The notes below the pieces were generated by a model. The model did no database searches and had not been told where the DNA came from. It was given only the letters and a program-made list of their open reading frames with translations. The translations under genes were made by a program, and so were the position numbers. DNA of 28,551 bases from JAYEPK01 sp048569615 (GTDB taxonomy: Archaea; Thermoplasmatota; Penumbrarchaeia; Penumbrarchaeales; Penumbrarchaeaceae): NCBI GenBank assembly GCA_048569615.1, contig JBLIRK010000040.1, positions 1 through 28,551 of the forward strand, read 5' to 3'. Shown here piece after piece: positions 1 to 6,964 of the stretch; the first letter of the stretch is position 1; every line of letters begins with the position of its first letter.

Positions 1-126
1 CCTCTCATCGAAGGAGAAATCCCCGATCCTCGGTGAGATGTTCTCGCATTCCTCCGATGAATATTGCTTTGCGATCAGTGCGGCGGAACTGATGCCGTCC
101 GTATCCCAATGATGAATAATCAGCAT
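1..126 (-). CDS. DHH-family phosphoesterase, N-terminal fragment (runs off left edge)
   Basis: Only the first 42 codons are present; the gene continues beyond position 1. The ATG lies at 126-124, four bases after the sat stop, so the two are almost certainly co-transcribed. The translation begins MLIIHHWDTDGISSAAL, which matches the N-terminal metal-binding motif (H-x-D-x-D-G-x-x-S-A) of archaeal RecJ/NrnA-like DHH phosphoesterases; a later PRIGDFSFD stretch also resembles archaeal members. Family members hydrolyse phosphodiesters of short RNA or DNA, or remove the 3'-phosphate from pAp, the by-product of PAPS-dependent sulfation. Placement behind sat, with a sulfotransferase upstream, makes pAp removal an attractive inference. 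The DHH and DHHA1 domains themselves are outside the window, so the substrate cannot be read here. Confidence 0.75.
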   Translation of the reverse strand, partial: MLIIHHWDTDGISSAALIAKQYSSEECENISPRIGDFSFDER

Positions 127-130
127 GCAA

Positions 131-1276
131 TCATTCCAGAAACGGTCTTTCAAAACCTCTGATGGCCTCGAACACTTCTTTTCTCATCTGATAAGGTTCC
201 GGTGATTCACCGGTCTTCAACATCTCCCTCATCCTTGTTCCCGAAAGGAAATCATGGAACTCCTTATCATGGGGGCAGATCTTGGAATTCACCACATTGC
301 CGCATTTGTGGCAATAGAAGAATGCGGGAAATGACATGGGCTCCATTCCAAGGTCCGGGAATTCCTTGAATATCTCCTGAGCGTCGAAGGGGCCGTAATA
401 ATTGCCCACCCCGGCATGGTCCCTTCCAATTATGATATGGGTACATCCGAAATTCTTCCTCATTATGGCATGATGGATAGCTTCCTTGGGGCCCGCATAC
501 TTCATCTCGTACCTGAGGATGGACATGTGGGTGATCTCCTTGGGGTAGTAATGCTTGATGAGCTCATCGTAGGCCTTCAAAATGACCTCGTCCTTGAAGT
601 CGCCTTCCTTCTTCTTGCCGATCACCGGATTGATGAAGAGGCCGTCCACGAATGTGGCTGCGGTCTTCTGAAGGAACTCATGACCGACATGGGCTACGTT
701 CCTTGTCTGGAAGGCCACTATCGTCTCCCATCCTTTCTCCCTGAAGAGGATCCTGGTCTCTGCCGGTGATAGTGTGTAATCCTTGTAGGGATCATCCAGA
801 TCCCTCAAAAGTTCGATCTCGCCTCCCAGCAGTGCATCCCCCATCTCGTGGACCCTTTTTACACCGGGATGCTCCATGTCCTTTGTCCCGAAGACCGAGG
901 AAGAGAACTCCTCCTTGTCATATCTGAAGATATCCTCGATGTACATCCGGGCCATGGGGGAGCCGTTGTGGAAGAGTAATACGGGATCCCCTTCAAGCAG
1001 GTCCTTCGGTCTCTCTTCGATGTCAAGGACTATGGGAATGGTCCACGGGAGGTCATCGGGCAGTCTCATATCGACGAGTACGGACTGGAGTTCGTCTGAC
1101 ATCATGAATCCGGCCAGGGGAGAATAGACTCCTGTGGCTATGGAATGAAGATCAACGGCATTGACCTCCTTGACATCGATCCTCGGATATTCATCGATCT
1201 CAGAGAGTACGGATTCCCTTGCCCTCTCGCTCATCGTTCCTCTGACCAATCTTCCGCCATGGGGTTTGTTGACCAT
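131..1276 (-). CDS. sat: Sulfate adenylyltransferase (ATP sulfurylase)
   Basis: Catalyses ATP plus sulfate to adenosine 5'-phosphosulfate plus PPi in the cytoplasm. The protein (381 aa from the preferred start) has the archaeal single-domain Sat layout. An N-terminal PHGG-LV motif opens the PUA-like domain, QTRNVAHVGHE is the nucleotide-binding Q-x-R-N-x-x-H-x-x-H motif, GRDHAGVG follows, and CHKCGN...CPHD is a Cys/His zinc-like knuckle before the SGTRMREML C-terminal motif. No APS kinase domain is fused. I prefer the ATG at 1276, because GGTGATC lies just upstream and homologues start close to PHGG; an in-frame ATG at 1312 would overlap the upstream gene. The gene is 19 nt after the RHH gene and 4 nt before the DHH gene. 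No AprAB or APS kinase gene is visible, so assimilation, sulfation or dissimilation cannot be decided from this window. Confidence 0.95.
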   Translation of the reverse strand: MVNKPHGGRLVRGTMSERARESVLSEIDEYPRIDVKEVNAVDLHSIATGVYSPLAGFMMSDELQSVLVDMRLPDDLPWTIPIVLDIEERPKDLLEGDPVLLFHNGSPMARMYIEDIFRYDKEEFSSSVFGTKDMEHPGVKRVHEMGDALLGGEIELLRDLDDPYKDYTLSPAETRILFREKGWETIVAFQTRNVAHVGHEFLQKTAATFVDGLFINPVIGKKKEGDFKDEVILKAYDELIKHYYPKEITHMSILRYEMKYAGPKEAIHHAIMRKNFGCTHIIIGRDHAGVGNYYGPFDAQEIFKEFPDLGMEPMSFPAFFYCHKCGNVVNSKICPHDKEFHDFLSGTRMREMLKTGESPEPYQMRKEVFEAIRGFERPFLE

Positions 1277-1295
1277 GCGATCACCATTTGTTTCT

Positions 1296-1523
1296 TCAAT
1301 CAAGATATCCAAGGGCCCTGAGCCTCTCTTTCACCTTCTCCTCCTCCTCTTCCGAGAAGGCCTCCTCTTTGTCCTCCTCCTCTAGGCTAGCTAGGACTTC
1401 CCTGAGTACGTAGGTGACGTAGTCGGAGACGGATGTGAAACCCGTTCCCTCGATCCTCTTCTTTATCTTCCTATACAGGGGAAGAGGAATTGATACCGTT
1501 GTGTGCTTTCTTTCTTCAGCCAT
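1296..1523 (-). CDS. Ribbon-helix-helix (CopG-like) transcriptional regulator
   Basis: A 75-aa protein. Residues about 6-48 form a ribbon-helix-helix DNA-binding unit: HTTVSIPLPLYRKIKKRIEG gives the strand and first helix, FTSVSDYVTYVLREVLASL the second helix. A highly acidic Glu-rich helix follows (about 49-66). The start is supported by GGAGG at 7-8 nt spacing. It is the first gene of a sat operon and ends 19 nt before sat. Its own promoter region carries three TTAATG repeats exactly 10 bp apart plus an inverted copy, the kind of helically phased site RHH dimers bind. Autorepression and control of sat are therefore inferred. The ligand or signal is unknown. The fold assignment is fairly sure; the regulatory target is inference. 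Confidence 0.8.
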   Translation of the reverse strand: MAEERKHTTVSIPLPLYRKIKKRIEGTGFTSVSDYVTYVLREVLASLEEEDKEEAFSEEEEEKVKERLRALGYLD

Positions 1524-1538
1524 TCTTATTCCTCCGGC

Positions 1539-1576
1539 TTAATGATATTTAATGTTATTTAATGCACATGCATTAA
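1539..1576 (-). promoter_or_regulatory. Phased TTAATG operator array upstream of the RHH-sat operon
   Basis: On the plus strand TTAATG occurs at 1539, 1549 and 1559, exactly one helical turn apart, and an inverted copy CATTAA ends at 1576. The last two copies form a perfect 8-bp inverted repeat, TTAATGCACATGCATTAA (1559-1576). The array lies between the RHH start codon (1523) and its TATA box (about 1580-1590), covering the expected transcription start. Bound protein would block initiation. The adjacent RHH protein is the natural candidate ligand (inference). Confidence 0.65.
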
Positions 1577-1578
1577 AA

Positions 1579-1592
1579 CTATAAAAATATAT
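1579..1592 (-). promoter_or_regulatory. TATA box of the RHH-sat-DHH operon
   Basis: Read on the minus strand this is an A/T tract containing TTTTTATAG, about 60 nt before the RHH start codon. It predicts a transcription start near 1557, inside the operator array, and a leader of about 35 nt ending with GGAGG. No competing TATA box lies between it and the ATG. Confidence 0.5.
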
Positions 1593-1603
1593 TCCTCGAT
1601 AAT

Positions 1604-1631
1604 ATAGTTAATTACAACTAGAATTAACTAT
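1604..1631. repeat. Perfect 10-bp inverted repeat between sulfotransferase and RHH genes
   Basis: ATAGTTAATT and AATTAACTAT flank an 8-nt spacer. The element lies 30 bp after the sulfotransferase stop and just upstream of the RHH promoter. It could be a transcript-end hairpin or a regulator site upstream of the BRE/TATA. All arm pairs are A-T rich, so a weak RNA hairpin or a protein site are both possible. Confidence 0.45.
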
Positions 1632-1640
1632 TAATGTACA

Positions 1641-1664
1641 TAATGCAATATAATTAAATATCAT
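1641..1664 (+). promoter_or_regulatory. Motif shared with the sulfate importer promoter (TAATGCA-containing 24-mer)
   Basis: This copy lies across the 3' end of the sulfotransferase gene and about 60 bp upstream of the RHH TATA box. It matches 7261-7284 at 22 of 24 bases. A related imperfect palindrome, TTAATGTACATAA, begins 10 bp earlier at 1631. Both are A/T rich, which raises the chance of coincidence. Confidence 0.35.
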
Positions 1665-2233
1665 GTTCTGTTCCGATAGAGGCTGTGGTCTATGACATCC
1701 TTCATCCTTGCGGTGTCGAGCTCTCCATGAAAGAATTCGTTCAGCTCCTCGAGGGAGAACTCGGGGTCCCTTATCAGGTCGTTGTAGGAGATGTAGCATA
1801 TTCTCATGTTGGGATGGTTCGAGATGAACAGCTTCAGATTCCTGAGATAGGTGCGGAGGAGTTCAACCATTTCCCGGTCGGGGACCTTGTCAGGGTCCTC
1901 TCCCCTCCTGACCAGCATCTTTCTCTGGGAAGCCACGATCTCTTCGATATTTCTCATCATGAAGACGATCCTGTAGCGGTCGGTGTCCGGAAGGTGCTTG
2001 ATCAGTTCCGCCAGGATCTTTACGACCTTTCCCCGGGCATCGGGCAACCAGCTCGTGTCCTCAGGTAGCTTCTTCACTTTTTCGAGTTCGAAGTATCCCT
2101 CCGGATTGTCGGGGTCGGGTTTTCTGATACCATCGGCAAGGGGCTCGAGACCCCCCTTTTGAAGCATCTTCATCATCAGTGAAGTCCCGGACCTTGGAAG
2201 ACCCGATACTACGGTGATAACATCATCATCCAT
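1661..2233 (-). CDS. Sulfotransferase family protein
   Basis: A 190-aa P-loop protein. VVSGLPRSGTSLMMKML (about 8-24) is the 5'-phosphosulfate-binding loop of sulfotransferases, and FMMRNIEEIVASQRKML (about 90-106) matches the 3'-phosphate-binding R-x(7)-S region. It would transfer the sulfuryl group from PAPS to an acceptor hydroxyl or amine. At 190 aa it is shorter than typical family members (about 250-300 aa), so the acceptor-binding part is reduced; no frameshift is evident. The ATG at 2233 lies about 30 nt after a TATATGA-type TATA box, giving a near-leaderless transcript. It sits upstream of, and in the same direction as, the RHH-sat-DHH operon but is separated by 137 bp with its own promoter. 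The acceptor (glycan, lipid or protein) cannot be read from the sequence. Confidence 0.8.
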   Translation of the reverse strand: MDDDVITVVSGLPRSGTSLMMKMLQKGGLEPLADGIRKPDPDNPEGYFELEKVKKLPEDTSWLPDARGKVVKILAELIKHLPDTDRYRIVFMMRNIEEIVASQRKMLVRRGEDPDKVPDREMVELLRTYLRNLKLFISNHPNMRICYISYNDLIRDPEFSLEELNEFFHGELDTARMKDVIDHSLYRNRT

Positions 2234-2260
2234 ACCGGCACCGGGATGCCCATCGATTGG

Positions 2261-2270
2261 TCATATAAGA
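2261..2270 (-). promoter_or_regulatory. TATA box for the sulfotransferase gene
   Basis: On the minus strand TCTTATATGA lies 28-37 nt upstream of the ATG at 2233. The expected transcription start near 2240 would leave only a few bases of leader, so a nearly leaderless mRNA is likely. Confidence 0.4.
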
Positions 2271-2324
2271 ACTTATTCCTATGCGGGAAATCATTCGGTT
2301 TTTCTTTCTATCCATTGATGGTAC

Positions 2325-2336
2325 ATTATTAATAAT
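2325..2336 (+). promoter_or_regulatory. TATA box for the ABC-2 cassette
   Basis: ATTATTAATAAT is centred about 32 nt before the ATG at 2363. The predicted start near 2356 gives a very short leader, which supports ATG 2363 over the upstream in-frame TTG at 2354. Confidence 0.45.
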
Positions 2337-2362
2337 CCCTCCTTGGTCAACCATTGAAGAGA

Positions 2363-3289
2363 ATGGAAAACGGCAATATAATCGAGACCAGTGCGCTGAC
2401 CAAGCAGTATAACGGACTGACGGCCCTCAGCGGGGTCCAGCTCAAGGTCCCCAGTGGGCCTGTGGGTCTCCTGGGTCCTAACGGCGCGGGCAAGTCGACC
2501 TTCATCAAGTGCGTTCTGGGATTGATCCAGCCGACATCGGGCTCATCAACGGTCCTCGGCGAGCCCTCTTCCTCTTTTTCAAGGGGTCTCAAGGCGAGGG
2601 AGAGAGTTGGCTACGTTCCTGAGAACGACTGCCTGGAGCCATCCATGGATGCCGTGACGTTCGTAAAGTACATGGGCGAGCTCGCAGGACTTCCGAAGAT
2701 GGATGCGATGCAGAGGGCCCACGAGGTCCTTCACTATGTCGGGATCGGCGACGAGAGGTACAGGGATATCAAAACCTATTCAACCGGGATGAAGCAGAAG
2801 GTCAAGCTCGCCCAGGCCATAGTCCACGATCCGGAGCTGATAATACTCGATGAGCCCACAAACGGGATGGACCCGAAGGGCAGAAAGGAGATGCTTGACC
2901 TCATAAGGGACATATCCTTGAACCACAGGAAGAACATACTGCTCTCATCGCATCTCCTGCCAGACGTGGAGTACATCTGCGACCATGTCGTGATCATGAA
3001 TTTCGGCCGTGTGCTCATGGAGGGAAAGATAAAGGATCTCACCAAACCGAGGGACCATTACGAGATAAGGATAAAGGGGAGCGATCCCGATTTCAGGAAG
3101 GTCCTGAGGGGGATGGACCTGGAATTCCGAAAGGCAGGCTCATTCTACCACGTAGAGGCAAGGGAGCCTCTCCTCGAAAACCTCTATCCGGCACTTGAGG
3201 GGACGGATATTCAGATAAGGCATGCGACAAGGTCGAGGATGACCCTTGAGGAGATCTTCGTTGCGAACATCATGGGGGAGCGGAGATGA
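2363..3289 (+). CDS. ABC transporter ATP-binding protein (ABC-2 exporter type), first
   Basis: A 308-aa ABC ATPase. Walker A GPNGAGKST lies at about 38-46, the signature is YSTGMKQK (about 140), Walker B is LIILDEPTNGMD with the catalytic Glu, and the H-loop is SSH. The YSTGM signature instead of LSGGQ is typical of the CcmA/ABC-2 exporter group. About 90 residues after the H-loop form the usual C-terminal extension of DrrA-like ATPases. The next gene overlaps its stop by ATGA, so this protein very likely energises the 630-aa permease that follows. A TTG at 2354 is an alternative start adding three residues, but the TATA spacing favours the ATG. The substrate is unknown. Confidence 0.9.
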   Translation: MENGNIIETSALTKQYNGLTALSGVQLKVPSGPVGLLGPNGAGKSTFIKCVLGLIQPTSGSSTVLGEPSSSFSRGLKARERVGYVPENDCLEPSMDAVTFVKYMGELAGLPKMDAMQRAHEVLHYVGIGDERYRDIKTYSTGMKQKVKLAQAIVHDPELIILDEPTNGMDPKGRKEMLDLIRDISLNHRKNILLSSHLLPDVEYICDHVVIMNFGRVLMEGKIKDLTKPRDHYEIRIKGSDPDFRKVLRGMDLEFRKAGSFYHVEAREPLLENLYPALEGTDIQIRHATRSRMTLEEIFVANIMGERR

Positions 3290-5178
3290 GCTTTTCCCCG
3301 CAGAGCGATTACAGAAGATATACACATGAATACCTCGGCAGGTGGTATCGGTTCTACAGGGTGGTCGTGAACAATCTTGCGCTCACATTGAAGAAGAAGT
3401 CCGTTATCGCCGTTATCTCGGTTTCCTTCCTCTTCCTGTTCTTCAATATACTCGGCATTGTGTTTTCGGCCCCGGCGGAGATGATGGAAAACGAATTCAC
3501 ATCGATCCCCGAGGACAGCGCTGTCTATGACCTCGTGCCCGTTGATGACCAGGCAGAAGGGTTGGAGGTGATGCTCGGCCAGACCCTGAATCTGAGCTAT
3601 GTGTTAACCAACATCGGGAACGGCACCGATACACCCATACTTCTCTTCTTCCCCCCCAATAAAGAATGGGAATATTCCATGGATATCGGGGAAGCGGAAC
3701 TTTCCCCGGGATATTCGGCGGTCATTAACATCACATTGACCATACCTGACAACAGGGAGGATTTCAGCAAGGACCTTGACGGTGAGCCTTTTTTATCAAG
3801 CTATTACGAGCCGGGAAGGGATGGGAAGGAATTTCCGGTAGAAGATGGATTCGAGGATCCGGTCTCGATCATGCGTGAGATGCTGGGAGGTCCGTACACC
3901 CACTTCGGAGCGTCCGTTATCTACGAATACAAGATCTCGCGTCTCGTGATGGTCTATGTTATACCGGGTGACATGATCGAGAAAGCGGTGGAATCCGTGG
4001 AAGAAGGGGATTATTACGGATTCCAGGGACTGCTTGATGCAAGGATCACCTCCACGGCAACACTGATAAGGCTCGATCCTTCCGAACCGGGAGCTTACAT
4101 GGATCCCGACTCCCCCATCCCGAGGATGGGTTTTGACCAGGTATTCGACCTGGAAGTTCTGGAGATAAAGGGCAAGATAATACGGTCATCCATTTATTCC
4201 GATGATGACAGGATGTTAAATGTAAGGATCACGAACACCGGGACCAAGCCCGTCGACGTCAGGCTCGAGAGTCTCCTGATGCCGCTCTATTGGGAATGGT
4301 CTGTGGAGATATGGCCCCTTCACGATCCTGAGAAGAATCCTGAAGGTCTGATATATCCCGGAGAACATATGGATTTCGAGGTCTGGGTTCTATCAGGTCC
4401 CTCGGGCAAGCTCCCCTACAACCTTGTTCTTCTCGGGACCGATACTTCAAGGGAAGAGTACCGGACCTCGGAGTCTGTCCACATAGTACTCGATGTGAAG
4501 GGAGCCAGACCCGACAAGGACCTGGAGCAGGAGTATTACGATATCTTCTGGGGAGGAGGATTCAGCTACAACAGGTTCCTATGGATGATACTACTTGCCG
4601 CCGTGGCAGGATCGGGTCTTGTGGCGAACGATCTGAAGAACAACACCCTATCGCTCTATTTCTCCAGGCCCGTTCTGTGGCTGGATTACATGCTCGGGAA
4701 GTCACTTTCACTTTTTGTAGTACTTTCGTTGATAACCGCCCTTCCCGCGGTCATCATGTATACAACTCTCATGGCCTTCAAGTCCGTTTCGATCCTTTAC
4801 ATGCTGGAGCATCTTTGGCTTCTGGGAGGTGCTTTCCTTGCCTACACCATCGCCCTATTGCTTTTCACATCGGTCTCCCTCGCTCTCTCCTCCTTGTCCA
4901 AGAGGTGGATAGTGGCAGGAGTTGGCATCTTCTCCGTTTTCATGGTGACCCCCGTCGTCAGCGACCTACTGGGCTCCCTTTTCGACAATAAGCACTTCAC
5001 CCTCATCAATATCTACATGGTGATGCGCTACAGTTTCCGACCGCTCTTCGGTCTGGAATATAACACAGATTCCGCTGGATATTCCTACATCTTGAACATC
5101 CTTGTCCTCTCACTGATAATAATGGGATGCTGGACTGTGATCACTTTCCGGTTCAGGGGAAGGGAGGTCGTCAAATGA
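3286..5178 (+). CDS. ABC-2 type permease with large extracellular domain
   Basis: A 630-aa membrane protein. A basic N-terminus (about 1-36) is followed by one membrane helix (about 38-58) and then some 370 residues predicted outside the cell. The ectodomain has two Ig-like beta modules that look like NEW3/CARDB folds (stretches around NISYVLTNIGNG-type and LNVRITNTGTKPVDVRL). About five membrane helices follow at the C-terminus (about 425-625) with ABC-2 character, including NDLKNNTLSLYFSRPVLWLDY, the coupling-helix region typical of this family. Translation is coupled to the upstream ATPase (ATGA) and to the downstream ATPase (ATGA at 5175). The split layout of one helix, ectodomain and helix bundle resembles ABC-2 permeases carrying periplasmic domains. 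Transported substrate unknown. Confidence 0.85.
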   Translation: MSFSPQSDYRRYTHEYLGRWYRFYRVVVNNLALTLKKKSVIAVISVSFLFLFFNILGIVFSAPAEMMENEFTSIPEDSAVYDLVPVDDQAEGLEVMLGQTLNLSYVLTNIGNGTDTPILLFFPPNKEWEYSMDIGEAELSPGYSAVINITLTIPDNREDFSKDLDGEPFLSSYYEPGRDGKEFPVEDGFEDPVSIMREMLGGPYTHFGASVIYEYKISRLVMVYVIPGDMIEKAVESVEEGDYYGFQGLLDARITSTATLIRLDPSEPGAYMDPDSPIPRMGFDQVFDLEVLEIKGKIIRSSIYSDDDRMLNVRITNTGTKPVDVRLESLLMPLYWEWSVEIWPLHDPEKNPEGLIYPGEHMDFEVWVLSGPSGKLPYNLVLLGTDTSREEYRTSESVHIVLDVKGARPDKDLEQEYYDIFWGGGFSYNRFLWMILLAAVAGSGLVANDLKNNTLSLYFSRPVLWLDYMLGKSLSLFVVLSLITALPAVIMYTTLMAFKSVSILYMLEHLWLLGGAFLAYTIALLLFTSVSLALSSLSKRWIVAGVGIFSVFMVTPVVSDLLGSLFDNKHFTLINIYMVMRYSFRPLFGLEYNTDSAGYSYILNILVLSLIIMGCWTVITFRFRGREVVK

Positions 5179-6101
5179 CGGAGCCCGTGATCACACTGGA
5201 CCAGGTATCGAAATTCTACGGCAAGGTCATGGGCCTGAACGATATCTCTGTGACTGTGGACCGGGGAATGACTGGCCTGCTGGGACCCAACGGGGCCGGG
5301 AAATCCACGATGATGAAGCTGATCACCGGTCAGATCAGACCATCAAAGGGCAAGGTGAGGGTACTGGGGAGCAGGGTGTGGGACAATCCGTCTCTCTATT
5401 GGGACATAGGATACTGCCCGGAGCAGGATTCATTCTTTCCGAATACCACCGGTCTGGAGTTCGTCACCCTGGGAGCCAGGCTCTTCGGGATAACCGGAAG
5501 GGAAGCGACTAGGGCGGCAAGGAAGGCTATTAGGAAGGTGGAGATGGAGAGGGATATGAACCGAAGCATCGACGGGTATTCCAAGGGGATGAGGCAGAGG
5601 ATAAAGATAGCGCAGGGTCTGGTACACGATCCCAGGGTTCTTGTCCTTGACGAGCCCCTGGCCGGAACCGATCCCATCGGTAGGGTGAAGATCATGGACC
5701 TGCTCTTCGACCTGAAGAAGGAGGGCAAGGATATCATTGTCTCCTCCCATGTTCTTTACGAGATCGAGAGGCTGACGGAGGAGGTCATAATAATCAACAA
5801 GGGAAAGCTGGTCGCCAAGGGGAATATCCACGACATAAGGGATTCCATGGACCGCTTTCCCCTTACGATAAGGCTGAGAACCCCCCAAAGAAGGAAGTTC
5901 GCAAGGTTGATGGCTGACCTGAAGGACGTCTCCACACTGTCCTTCACTGCAGGGAAGGACGAACTGCTCGTGACCACGAGGGACCCTGAAAGGTTCTACG
6001 GAGAGTTCCAGTCCCTCGTTGTAAAGAACGGTCTCAGGATAAGCTCGATAGACAGCCCCGACGACAATCTGGATGCCATATTCAAGTACCTGGTGGAATG
6101 A
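5175..6101 (+). CDS. ABC transporter ATP-binding protein (ABC-2 exporter type), second
   Basis: A 308-aa ATPase. Walker A GPNGAGKST lies at 37-45, the signature is YSKGMRQR, Walker B is VLVLDEPLAGTD, and the H-loop is SSH, with a C-terminal extension of about 90 residues. I start it at ATG 5175 rather than further upstream inside the permease: GGGAGGT lies 8 nt before, and the ATG overlaps the permease stop as ATGA. It is a diverged paralogue of the first ATPase of the cassette (different signature and Walker B context), so the two may work as a heterodimer or each serve one permease. The next permease starts one base after its stop. Confidence 0.92.
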   Translation: MTEPVITLDQVSKFYGKVMGLNDISVTVDRGMTGLLGPNGAGKSTMMKLITGQIRPSKGKVRVLGSRVWDNPSLYWDIGYCPEQDSFFPNTTGLEFVTLGARLFGITGREATRAARKAIRKVEMERDMNRSIDGYSKGMRQRIKIAQGLVHDPRVLVLDEPLAGTDPIGRVKIMDLLFDLKKEGKDIIVSSHVLYEIERLTEEVIIINKGKLVAKGNIHDIRDSMDRFPLTIRLRTPQRRKFARLMADLKDVSTLSFTAGKDELLVTTRDPERFYGEFQSLVVKNGLRISSIDSPDDNLDAIFKYLVE

Positions 6102-6102
6102 G

Positions 6103-6903
6103 ATGAGAAGGATCTCCTATTTCAAGGGAATGCCCGGAAGGGCCTACACGGTGATCCAGTATACCATGCGGTCCATTCTCATGACGAAGGGGGTGATGCT
6201 CCCTGCCATCTTCCTGCTTATCCCGCCGGGCATTGCCGTTTATACGCTTCTGGACCCCCAGGAGGGTATGAAAGAATGGTGGAGCATGTCCATATATTTC
6301 GGGCTCATACTCTACCTTCAGCTGCTGCTTCTCCTCTACTGTCTGGTCTACGGAACGTCCATCGTCCACAGGGACCTAGAATCCAGGACGATGACGTATC
6401 TGGTCCTGCGGGGTGCCAGGCGGACCGAGGTCTACCTTTGGAGGTATATCGGAACGCTCATACCGGTCTTTGCCATGTTTGCGCTCTCCGAGGTCCTGAT
6501 GTACTTCCTGCTTGCGGGACACGGTCCGGCGTCGGACCTGGCCGGAAAGCTTCCGACACTGTGGTCGCTTCTCCTTGCGACCTTAATTGGGGCCGTTGTC
6601 TACCTTGCATTCTTCTCTATGCTGGGAATACTGTTCAAGCATCCGCTGATGGTCGGGATCCTTTTCGGTTTCTTCTGGGAGGTAATCATGGTCAATATCC
6701 CCTTGAACATCAGGAAAGTGACCATGATGTACTATATGAGGTCCATCTACATGATGGACCCGTTGGTGACAGATATTCTGAACGAGGATGCCGTTTTCAG
6801 GGAAATGATGGGAGCCGGGGATTCCACCGCCGTTCTTCTAGTCTTGACCTTAATATTCCTCTTGGTCGGATCATTCTTCCTGCAGAGAAAGGACCTCCAC
6901 TGA
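6103..6903 (+). CDS. ABC-2 type permease, second of the cassette
   Basis: A 266-aa polytopic protein with about six hydrophobic segments (around residues 25-50, 62-85, 115-140, 153-180, 185-208 and 240-260) and no large ectodomain. A RDLESRTMTYLVLRGARRTEVYLWRY segment after the second helix is the cytoplasmic coupling region seen in ABC-2 permeases. The ATG at 6103 follows the ATPase stop by one base with GGTGG upstream. It completes a four-gene operon of ATPase, permease, ATPase and permease. Substrate unknown; export of a lipid, peptide or surface component is possible but not shown. Confidence 0.85.
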   Translation: MRRISYFKGMPGRAYTVIQYTMRSILMTKGVMLPAIFLLIPPGIAVYTLLDPQEGMKEWWSMSIYFGLILYLQLLLLLYCLVYGTSIVHRDLESRTMTYLVLRGARRTEVYLWRYIGTLIPVFAMFALSEVLMYFLLAGHGPASDLAGKLPTLWSLLLATLIGAVVYLAFFSMLGILFKHPLMVGILFGFFWEVIMVNIPLNIRKVTMMYYMRSIYMMDPLVTDILNEDAVFREMMGAGDSTAVLLVLTLIFLLVGSFFLQRKDLH

Positions 6904-6918
6904 TCGTTTTGGTTTCAC

Positions 6919-6936
6919 ACCAATATAAATACTGGT
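6919..6936. promoter_or_regulatory. TATA box inside an imperfect palindrome, AbrB-like gene
   Basis: ACCAATATAAATACTGGT contains the TATA element and is palindromic at 14 of 18 positions, with perfect ACCA/TGGT ends. It lies about 30 nt before the start at 6965. A dimeric regulator bound here would occlude TBP; autoregulation by the AbrB-like product is possible (inference). Confidence 0.4.
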
Positions 6937-6964
6937 ATCCGCATAGGGGCGGCGGAGTGGGATC

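Noticed and set aside
416..769. Long open frame antisense to sat
   Set aside because: It lies wholly inside the sat coding region on the opposite strand, lacks a ribosome site and resembles no protein. It is a by-product of codon bias, as are similar antisense frames elsewhere.
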